64,000 bases of DNA from Tetracentron sinense. Lineage: Eukaryota; Streptophyta; Magnoliopsida; Trochodendrales; Trochodendraceae. The notes below the pieces were generated by a model. It ran no database searches. It saw only the letters and a program-made list of their open reading frames with translations, and had not been told where the DNA came from. Positions 37,201-45,314 of the stretch are shown here, piece by piece (position 1 is the stretch's first letter; the number at the start of each line of letters is the position of its first letter). The stretch covers positions 44,228-108,227 of the forward strand of contig JABCRI010001165.1 of NCBI GenBank assembly GCA_015143295.1. Direction: 5' to 3'. The translations under genes and the position numbers were made by a program.

Positions 37201-39536
37201 TGAAGAAGCCTAGAAAAAGTGGATGCTGAGAACAGGTATTCTACAAGGAGGGCCCCAAACAATAGGCGGATTATTATTGTCTGCTTTATATTTCTTAAAT
37301 TTCAGTCACTGGGTAAGTGGAATCTACTTGTAAGTGATTGGTACAATTGATGTTTGAAATTTCATTGTTGTCATCACAGATATCACCAAGATTTGTGAGC
37401 CGTTCTTCTCGTTCAGTAACTCAATTTCATGATGTGATTTTGAAGAAATTTTTTCTTGTGAAATGCAGTGTGTCACTGCCATGGCCTGGAACTAGTTATA
37501 TGAGACTTGTCTATGATTGTTTAAAACATGTTCAGTTATTTCTGGAGGAGTTCAATTTTCAATAGGTATCTCATTGATTCTGGACTTCTTAATCTACAGG
37601 ACAGTTTTGTTATTTGCCGCCTTCGAAAGAAGAATGATTTGTGTGTGAACAGTGATACCCCAAATAGTGATTCAGTCAGTCAAAGTGGCTTATCACCTTT
37701 AACTGATTGTATTCGTGGGGTACCTGAAGATGGTGGTGACATGGAGCAACCACCGGTACCTCAAGATGATGGTGACATGAAGCAACCACAGACAGGAGTT
37801 GCTGATGGGAGTAAGGAAATGGGATGCTGTTCAAAGAAGTGGAGTAACAATTATGATTCTCTTTTTGTTGAACATACTGATTTTGCATCCACATCTGTTC
37901 AGAAACTAACAGATGAAATGTGCTATCCTCAGCCCGACTCTCAGATCAACCAGAAGGTTTGACTTATTCTTAACTTTGTTTGAGATACCTTATTTACATG
38001 GATATTTGATTGACTTTTTCCTGATGGGATAGCGTGTCATGAAGCAACCACAGTTGGGAGTTGCTGATAGGAGCAAGGAAATGGGATGTTGTTCAAAGAA
38101 GTGGAACAACAGTTATGATTCTCTTTTTGTTGGAGACACTGATTTTGCATCCACGTCTGTTCAGAAACCAACAAATGAAATGTGTTCTCCTCAGCCCGAG
38201 CCTGAGATCAACCAGAAGGTTTGGCTTATTCTTATCTTTGTTTGAGATACCTTATTTACATGGATGTTTGATTGACTTTTTCCTGATCGGATAGCGTACA
38301 CCCTCAACCTTCTGAGAATTGATTGTAAGTTCAGAAAGAAGAAAACTTCCCCCATCCCTTAATTAATGGAAGATTAGTGATAAGTCTTGTCTATCTATCA
38401 TACGACCCATTTGTAGATCCCTCTTGTGGGGGGGGAGTCTATCATACGACCTATTTGTAGATCCCTCTTGTGGGGGTGTGGAATGAAAGGAAACAGGTAT
38501 TTGTGATGAAAATAAAAAAAACAATAATAAGTTTATTTAATTTTAGACAAACAATATCCGCCCTCCCCTTTTTTTTTCCTTTCACCTTTGCATTGAAAGA
38601 ACACATTCCAATAAAATAAAGTTTAAAAAAGGAAAAAAAATGGTATGATTCAATTCAAGCTCAGACCCATTTGAATGTGGCGGACAACAGCGAGCAAGAA
38701 AATTTGACTGAACCATCAATAATTTGGAGCATGAAGTGCAATTAGATTAATTTATTTTGGGGATTGATATATGGTATGATTCAATTCAAGCTCAGACCCA
38801 TTTGAATGTGGCGGACAACAGCGAGCAAGAAAATTTGACTGAACCATCAATAATTTGGAGCATGAATTGCAATTAGATTAATTTATTTTGGGGATTGATA
38901 TATATATAAATTAATTAATTAATTAGACTCATTTAAAAAGCATGTAATATTTGATAGTTGATAAATGGGGACTCCGCATAAGTTAGGAATTCTGTAACAA
39001 AGTTCAAGGGTGCATTGGTATGATGGTTTATTCATGCTTCCTGATGATTCATTTCTGAGATTGCGTACATTCTTAAATGCCAGGATTGTGATGGAGAATA
39101 TGATTGTTTTGCTGACATATTGAAAGACGATATCATCAAGCTGGATGAATATCTAAGGCCTTCAGCTCTGTTACCTTTCCCAGTGGTTGCTAATAAGTCT
39201 GGAAGTGAGACAAAATATAAACAACCAATGCACGCAAGCATGCCACGGATTCTTCCTTTCCAGGGCACGGCAAAACGTAGGATCAGATTGAGAAAACTAG
39301 AACCAAGGCAGTATTGTGCAGAGACATTGGAAGTTGGAGATCAGGGCTACAGTGTGGAAGAAGTGATTCAGAAAGATGCAGAGCAGTTGCCAAAATGCTT
39401 GAAGAGTGTGTTATCAGTCAGCATGCTCAATAATCGGCTCATATTTGTACTTTTGCTTGTCATGGCTTTGCTGGTTTTGTATCTGCTGGTGCTCAGAGGA
39501 TTGGGGAATCTCAAGAAGTTAAGCATCATGTTGTAA
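31224..39536 (+). CDS. Membrane-anchored NAC transcription factor (NTL type), five exons
   Basis: The exons are 31224-31413, 36199-36452, 37600-37956, 38033-38218 and 39084-39536, all with GT/AG introns and consistent phases, giving 479 residues. Starting instead at the ATG at 31251 gives 470. The NAC DNA-binding domain (residues about 18-160) shows [80 protein letters not shown] and [12 protein letters not shown] Ser/Gln-rich middle follows, then exon 5 with [10 protein letters not shown] and a single hydrophobic segment (residues about 448-466) before a short basic tail. Membrane-tethered NACs sit in the ER or plasma membrane and are released to enter the nucleus. Exon 4 is a tandem copy of the end of exon 3. 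The 4.8-kb first intron is full of transposons. Confidence 0.9.
31803..32162. mobile_element. Mutator-type MITE in NAC intron 1, 9-bp target duplication
   Basis: The ends GGAGTCAAATCCTC and GAGGATTTGACTCC begin long TIRs that closely match the MITE at 1214. The perfect 9-bp direct repeat TCATTTGAA is at 31794-31802 and 32163-32171. GGCCACGTGTCC at about 31862 and its complement at about 32091 place two ABRE/G-box cores inside the NAC intron. Confidence 0.88.
32172..33085. other. NAC intron 1 sequence, non-coding
   Basis: No gene is recognised. Around 32870-32990 GTATCGCCGTA/GTATCGTATGGCCGTA motifs recur, probably one end of a small decayed MITE. Confidence 0.35.
33654..34167. mobile_element. 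hAT-type MITE nested in the copia relic, 8-bp target duplication
   Basis: Its ends are CAGTATTTTAAAACCC and, inverted, CATAGTATTAAAACTCG. It is flanked by a perfect CTTTAAAC at 33646-33653 and 34168-34175. It is rich in ACTCGACTCGG/CCGAGTT motifs and is probably the same family as the MITE at 13076. It splits the copia frame between the QLVGSL and RNase H segments, so it inserted after the copia element. Confidence 0.82.
34176..34193 (+). mobile_element. 18-nt A-tailed insertion with 13-bp target duplication
   Basis: AAACCTTCC followed by A9 separates two copies of GCTTACTTTAAAC (33641-33653, now separated further by the MITE, and 34194-34206). An A tail plus a 13-bp duplication suggests an extremely 5'-truncated retroposon insertion. 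A plain small duplication with filler is the alternative. Confidence 0.4.
35020..35700 (-). repeat. LTR-like/leader block in NAC intron 1
   Basis: The part at about 35025-35110 matches the block at 28432-28530. A minus-strand CCTATAAATACCCC box lies at about 35205-35218, and ACAACG/GTTGTC motifs recur at 35480-35610. It adjoins the copia relic and may be its 5' LTR or leader. No clean LTR terminus is visible. Confidence 0.4.
37777..38294 (+). repeat. 262-bp tandem duplication creating an extra NAC exon
   Basis: Unit 1 (about 37777-38032) and unit 2 (about 38039-38294) are offset by 262 bp. Each unit holds a 3' exon piece plus a 76-bp intron with its acceptor. Translated over 60 residues, the copies match at 48 positions. 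Both copies keep the GTTTG donor and GATGGGATAG/GATCGGATAG acceptor. Confidence 0.9.
38641..38902. repeat. 131-bp tandem duplication in NAC intron 4
   Basis: The unit beginning TGGTATGATTCAATTCAAGC is repeated almost exactly from 38772. It lies fully in the intron between exons 4 and 5. Confidence 0.85.
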
Positions 39537-40097
39537 GGACTGTAATTCTGGTAATGAATGTATATATAGGCCAGCGTGGCTTCTTCGATTATCGGGCAAA
39601 CGTGCACATTGGGTTCCCCTAGTAGGCTCTTCCTGACCTTTCCATGCTACAATTGTTCGCCATTCACCGGGCTGGATATGGTAATTTATTCCTCCCTCAT
39701 GAATTGCACCCTAGCAGTACATCAATGAACAGCTATGACTTGTCTGTACCACATATTGGTCTGATAATGAGTGTGTAGGTACCTCTTTGATTCTCTGTTG
39801 AAGGTAAGAGAGACCTTCAGAGGCCATGCTCTCCTAAAAGTTCCTCCAAATCTCACAAACTCTGGGTTGCTTGGCCACCCTCAATGAACCCAACTGTGAC
39901 CACCTATATGGTTGTAAATGAATGAGTGAGCATTTATTTAGACCTTGATCAGCTTATCTTCTGATTCAAGAAAGATATCTCCACCAGGGTTAGAAAACAG
40001 AGGTGTCACAGTTACATATGCAAATGCTTACACAAGAACCTCTCAGAAGCAAGGAAAGAGGAAATATTACTCTAGCCTCAAGTCGATCTATTGTACT
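39537..40097. other. 3' flank of the NAC gene
   Basis: This is 3'-UTR-like sequence with no second gene, running up to the target duplication of the MULE at 40098. Confidence 0.45.
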
Positions 40098-40106
40098 CTG
40101 TAAATC
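40098..40106. repeat. Left 9-bp target-site duplication of the MULE
   Basis: CTGTAAATC, identical to 48837-48845 on the far side of the element. Confidence 0.92.
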
Positions 40107-40617
40107 GGGGAAAGTACGGAATTAGGCTTGAGTTTTTGAAAAATTACGGAAACCAGCTCCCTTTTGAAGGAGTTATTTTTTCCAGCCTACACGCGTGTGT
40201 AGAGCTGAAGCGTGCGGGAGGGCTTGTTACAATGTCCAAAATACCCCTGTAAAAACTGAACAGTTTATGGCTAACTCTTCCCATTCGATCGAATACCTTA
40301 CTTACCCATTTCGAACGCAGAGGAAGAAGTAGGAAGAGGAAGAAGGAAGAGGAAGAACGAAGAGGAAGAAGGAAGAGGAAGAACGAAGAAGGAAGAAGAA
40401 GGAAATTTCGGTTAAGAGGTATGGATTGAAACCCTGATCAAAACAGATGAAAATTTCGGTCACGCTTTTGTTGATTTTTTCGCATTTCGAACTCATTATG
40501 GATTGAACTCGTTAATTTAAGAGGAAGATAAACCCTAAGGAAATAAAACCATAACGAAGATGAACCCTTAAACCCTGTAAGAAAAATCCCAAAAATCGGG
40601 AAATCGGTAAAGATTTA

Positions 40618-40774
40618 CAGTCTCAAATTCGAGATAACAGTCTCGAATTCGAGATGGTTATCTCGAATTTGAGACTGTTATCTCGAATTCGAGATAACCA
40701 TCTCGAATTCAGGACAACCATCTTGAATTCAGGATGGTTATCTCGAATTTGAGATAACAGTCTCGAATTCAGGC
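40618..40774. repeat. Palindrome array in the left TIR (outer)
   Basis: Copies and variants of TCTCGAATTCGAGA alternate with 6-nt spacers TAACCA, TGGTTA, CTGTTA and TAACAG, giving a 20-bp period. The mirror copy is at 48214-48352. Confidence 0.9.
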
Positions 40775-40864
40775 TCTTTTTTTTTCTTAAAAGTAATTCT
40801 TAAACTGTATTACTAATATTAAGGAAGCCACACCCTAAAACCCCTGTAGGCAAAATCCAACGGC

Positions 40865-40957
40865 TGAATTCGAGGTTACAGTCTCGGATTCGAGATGGTT
40901 ATCTCGAATTCGAGATAACCATCTCAAATCCGAGACTGTTATCTCGAATTCAGGACT
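40865..40957. repeat. Palindrome array in the left TIR (inner)
   Basis: Same 20-bp palindrome/spacer pattern. The mirror copy is at 48032-48123. Confidence 0.9.
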
Positions 40958-42089
40958 GCTAATTTTTGAATTCCATCTTCCACTAATCAATTTTATTAAT
41001 ACTTGCAGAGTCAAGATGCCAAAAAACAGAGGAAAAGGGGATGACAAAGGCAAAGGGAAAGACAAAGGGAAGGGGAAAGAGGTGGAAAAGGCCCAACCTT
41101 CTGTGAAATGTACCATGAAATAATGGTTTGAAAAAATAAAGCCGCACTTGGAGGCCCATCCTGAGAGAAAGTCTTTATGAAAGCAGACTTGCTTTGGGCA
41201 TCTTTATGATTTGCCCAGAAATCCCCAATGTGGTCAGGCATTGCACCACCTACTTCAGAGGCGTAGGGATGCACTTACTTTTGATTTAGCTGGTAGTGTT
41301 ATGCGGTTTAGGTTGTTAGACTTCACCTTGATAATGGGTTTAAATGCTAGCATAGGTGTCCCTCCCGCCATAGTACCCGCCAATTCTCCTACCTCCCTAA
41401 AGGTTCGTAAGTTTGGTGAAGTACAACTTATAAAAAAATTGGACCTGCTTAGGGTGTTGGAGTCGTGTAACAATGATATGGACGCAATCAAGATTGCATT
41501 GGTCCTATATGTGGAGTTATTGATCATTGCAAAAGAGACACACTCGAACATCGAGATTGACTACTTGGATCTTGTAGAGGACCTCGATGCCTTTAACAAA
41601 TACCCTTGGGGCACTGTAGGGTACTCGATATTTAAGAAAAGTATTGAAATGACACATATAGATACTCCACAATACAACATTAACGGATGTTGTATTGCCT
41701 TTCAGGTATATTATATCCTTGATATAAGTTTAATTTGTAATTACACTCCTGTTTGTATTTTCATTTCAAATTGTAATGATGACAGGTTTGGATGTTTGAG
41801 TGCATTCCTGCACTTGGGAGATTATGTTCTCGCGAATCTCCGCCTACTACTGAGATGTTCCCTCGTGTTTTACGTTGGAAAGATACTACGTATAAAATCT
41901 ACAAGACATTGGAAGAAAAGATATTTAATGTAGAAGAGGTACGAAAGTGAAAGTTAGTATTTAGTTATATATTTTTTGTTTGCTTAGTTTAACATAATTT
42001 TATGTTCACAGCTTGAGGTTCCTTAAGTTGAATGTCACTGATCGTGAGAAGGAGCAAGAAGTTGTTAGGGGTGTCCTTGCACGAATGGG

Positions 42090-42262
42090 ATCTGATGACG
42101 ATGATGATGATGATGAGGCTGAGGATGAGGATGAGGATGAGGAGGAGGAGGATGGAGATGAGGAGGGTGGTGAGGAGGAGGATACTCTTGAGGGGGATGG
42201 TGATGAGCAGGCTGAGGTGGAGGGAGGGAATGATGATGGTGATGATGACGAGGAGGAGGGTA
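42090..42262 (+). repeat. GAT/GAG-rich low-complexity tract coding Asp/Glu
   Basis: This purine-rich trinucleotide tract lies in the third exon of the peptidase gene and encodes an acidic stretch in the expected frame. A C17 run at about 42266-42282 follows it. Confidence 0.75.
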
Positions 42263-42416
42263 GTCCCCCCCCCCCCCCCCCCGGTACATGAGCGAAGGTC
42301 AAAAACTGTAAGTAACAAAATTGAAACCCTAAATAAAGATGATTGTATCGAAACTGTTGTAAAATTTTGTCCTGAAATCGAGATTACAGTCTCGGATTCG
42401 AGATTACAGCTCGTAA

Positions 42417-42720
42417 TCTCGAATTCATGACTGTAATCTGGACTTCAGGCCCATTTATTCCATATATTTACATTTTATTGTGTCCTAATATCTAGCATTT
42501 TTTCAGGTACACGATGTACAAGCGAAATCACACCCATCTTTGTACAAGCGTCTCGAGATAACCATCTCGAATCCGAGGCTGTAATCTCGAATTCATGACT
42601 GTAATCTGGACTTCAGGCCCATTTATTCCATATATTTACATTTTATTGTGTCCTAATATCTAGTATTTTTTCAGGTACACGATGTACAAGCGAAATCACA
42701 CCCATCTTTGTACAAGCGTC
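42417..42720 (+). repeat. 168-bp tandem duplication at an intron/exon border
   Basis: The unit contains palindrome-array sequence, an intron 3' end with a TTTTTTCAG acceptor, and the first 45 or so bases of the next exon (GTACACGATGTACAAGCG). Its two copies have acceptors just before 42507 and 42675. Only the second copy reads on into the rest of the exon. Confidence 0.85.
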
Positions 42721-42934
42721 TGAAACGTTATTTTGGCCGACGGTTTGATGCCTTAGCCACGAAAATGGATTGCTTGGCTGACAGATTTGATAATTATGCA
42801 TCAGAAATGAGGGCTATGAGAAAAAGGGAAAGAAAAGAGATAGAAAAAGAAAAAGAAAAAGAAGAAGAAAAGAAAGAGAAAGACAAAGAGAAAGAGAATG
42901 CAGAAAGTATGCACCCCCTAGTGATGAAGAAAGA

Positions 42935-43085
42935 ACTATCTTTTCAGGGGGGCAGGTGGGTGATGAGGGAAGGCCTACCTGTTCAGGGGGGGAGGTGGGT
43001 GATGAAAGAAGGGCAACCTGTTCAGGGGGGGAGGTGGGGGATGAAGTAAGAACAGCCTGTTCAAGGGGGGAGGTGGGTGATGCTG
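42935..43085 (+). repeat. Four tandem 39-bp repeats coding a 13-residue unit
   Basis: Each unit contains TGTTCAGGGGGGGAGGTGGG, then TGATGA. In the frame used downstream it encodes a CSGGEVGDE-type unit. The repeat is specific to this region of the peptidase gene. Confidence 0.8.
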
Positions 43086-44681
43086 AAATAACGGCTTTTG
43101 AAGGTGATGATGATGAAACCCTTACAAGAGTTGAGGGAAGGCCACTAAGAGCCACAATCATTTCGAAGCATCTCCGCTCCCCTTACTTGAATACTAGAGT
43201 GAAGAAAAAAATGATCGAGGGCATGACCGCTAAAGACCCAATGAGGGAAGCTACGACAGCTGAAAAAAAGGCCCTACGAACCTTTTTGAATACGAAGGCA
43301 GATTCGAATAATATTAGGTAATTTTTCTAATTTTGAATTCAAAAGTAGATGCATAAATTATCATATTTCTCTACTTTAGAAAGTTTTTGAAATGTAGGCA
43401 GACGATATATAACGTTAGAATAACTCCGGAGATGCTCGCTGTTGTGTCAACTAGCAAAAGCTTGATCGATTCCACAGTAACAAACTCTTCCCATCTTTAA
43501 TTTAATGTTGTGTATCTCTTTTGTAATTCTAATAATCTAACACTAATCCTTTTATATTTATAGCATATTGACGTATGGATGGAGCTGTTGGCACAACGTC
43601 GTGAGAGACATCCCGCTCTTTACACTCAGTCCTGTGTCTTTGGACCTACTTGGTTCATGGTAAGGTCTCTTCTTATTATTTCATTACCGGTAACTCAATC
43701 TTTAAGGTATTCTAATGATTTAGTGTCTTCACAGGAATTTCTACTTCAAGAAGCAGACGTGTTAAGATCATATATGAATGCAAACGACTCTGTGACACGA
43801 GTGATGTTAAAGGACCAAATAAACCCTAACCTTAGACCCATTGTTGAGGGGTCAAGTGGGCGACCAGCCATGTGGTCGGCTGAGAGAGTGTACCTCCCGT
43901 TTCTCCATGGCCAGCACTGGGTGTTAGCGGTATTGGAACCCCCGAGAAACCAAGTCCTAATTCTGGACTCATACTTCACCGATGTCATAGACATGTATGC
44001 ATCAGAACTATGTACCATCAAAGAATGCATCCCCGCCTTCTTCCATATGTTTGGCGACGTGGAGGCTTTAGGCAAGGACTGGGTGGTACGGGAGGTCACC
44101 CACTTACCAAAACAAAAAAATACGTAAGTCTATATGAAAATAAGTAATTTATTTATAATTTAGCTCGCTTTTTTTTTTCCTATACTATAAAATACTAATG
44201 AAATGTGTTGTTTGTGTATCAAGCGCGATTGTGGAATATTCCTGATGAAATATGTTGATTTCTTATGTGCTGATTTGGAGATTCAGTTTGAGCAGGTATT
44301 ATTCCTTATTTTCCTCTAACTTACTATTTATGCTCTTGAAGGTTTTTTATTTATTTGACTCACTATTTATGCTCATAATATTTTAAATTTGTAGGTTGAT
44401 GTTTTGAAGTTCCGGAAGCGGATAGCCTGCGAGATAATGGATGGGGTTGCCAATCCTTAGGGGACATGGTCAAGGGGTGGGAGTGTCTTATGTGTTGTTT
44501 ATGTCAAGGGGGGCTCACTGTTTGGATGTACTAATTTTTTTATGGAAGGATGTTTAAGTTTTCAAACCTGACATGGATGTATGTATTGGATTTGTAATGG
44601 ATTTATTATGGATGTAAAGGATTCCCCCAAGGTAGCTAATTCACTGTTCATTTACAGTGAATGTCCCGAATTCAGACTAAC

Positions 44682-45175
44682 AAAATCTCGAATTCGAGAT
44701 AACCATCTCGAATTCGAAATGGTTATCTCGAATTCGAGATAACCATCTCGAATTCGAGACTGTTGCTTCCATTATTTTTCATTCTGTTCCAGATTATACA
44801 GGTGCAGGTCCTGAATTCGAGATAACCATCTCGAAATCATCCAAATCATCTCGAATTGGAAATGGTTATCTCGAATTCGAGACTGTTGCTTCCATTATTT
44901 TTCATTCTGTTCCAGATTATACAGGTTCGAGATAACCATCTCGAAATCATCCAAATCATCTCGAATTGGAAATGGTTATCTCGAATTCGAGATGGTTATC
45001 TCGAATTCGAGATAACCATCTCGAATTTGAGAGTGTTGCTTCCATTATTTTTCATTTTGTTCTAGATTATACAGGTCCAGGTCCTGAATTCGAGATAACC
45101 ATCTCGAAATCATCCAAATCATCTCGAATTCTAGATGGTTATCTCGAATTCAGGCTCCAATTCCAGATTACAGGT
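44682..45175. repeat. Palindrome arrays between the two MULE genes
   Basis: This 490-bp stretch lies between the convergent gene ends. Blocks of TCTCGAATTCGAGA units with TAACCA/TGGTTA spacers are separated by a linker (GTTGCTTCCATTATTTTTCA, continuing TTCTGTTCCAGATTATACAGG) that recurs near 44762, 44884 and 45035. It is thus a compound repeat: palindrome clusters inside larger 120- to 150-bp units. Confidence 0.88.
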
Positions 45176-45314
45176 TCTGTCTTGAGACTGTTGTTTCCAT
45201 TTGTCTCCCTTTATATACCATTCAAGTACATGGATGGATGAATTTTAACAATATTCGAATATACAAAATCAAGAATTCGATACAAAAACACTTTGAATTG
45301 TTATTATGAAATGA

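Larger units (their letters stand above)
40107..41018. repeat. Left terminal inverted repeat of the MULE (912 bp)
   Basis: It pairs with 47970-48836 over its whole length with small indels, notably in a GAAGAGGAAGAA-rich purine stretch at 40318-40400. It contains two palindrome arrays. It ends exactly at the ATG of the peptidase gene (41016-41018), preceded by a TTGCAG acceptor-like sequence, so the TIR probably supplies the promoter and leader. Confidence 0.9.
41016..44460 (+). pseudogene. Ulp1-like C48 peptidase gene of the MULE, DUF1985-like N-terminus
   Basis: The exon path is 41016-41705, 41786-41938, 42012-42307, 42675-43317, 43398-43476, 43564-43659, 43735-44123, 44224-44295 and 44395-44460. 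The N-terminus is Lys/Gly-rich. A DUF1985-like region follows (TCFGHLYDLP ... LRRRDALTFDLAGSVMRF ... VWMFECIPALGRL), then an acidic Asp/Glu tract, a Lys/Glu-rich helix and four 13-residue repeats (GGEVGDE core). The C48 domain has His in GQHWVLAVLE (about 43912), Asp in ILDSYF (43969), Gln in HLPKQ and Cys in RDCGIF (44224-44240). Ulp1-type enzymes cleave SUMO-like conjugates. Lesions are TAA at 41121, TGA at 41178, a frame break near 42012-42035, a probable 1-nt loss near 42908 and a frame mismatch at the exon 7/8 junction. Confidence 0.8.

Noticed and set aside
38295-38315. Alternative NAC exon after the third acceptor as the main isoform
   Set aside because: It stops after six residues and would lose the conserved [10 protein letters not shown] segment and membrane anchor, so joining to 39084 is the better main model; kept as a finding only.
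42032-42430. Open frame rich in Met/Arg across the GAT/GAG tract
   Set aside because: It is a shifted reading of the Asp/Glu-coding repeat in the peptidase gene; the frame giving the acidic tract fits the family.
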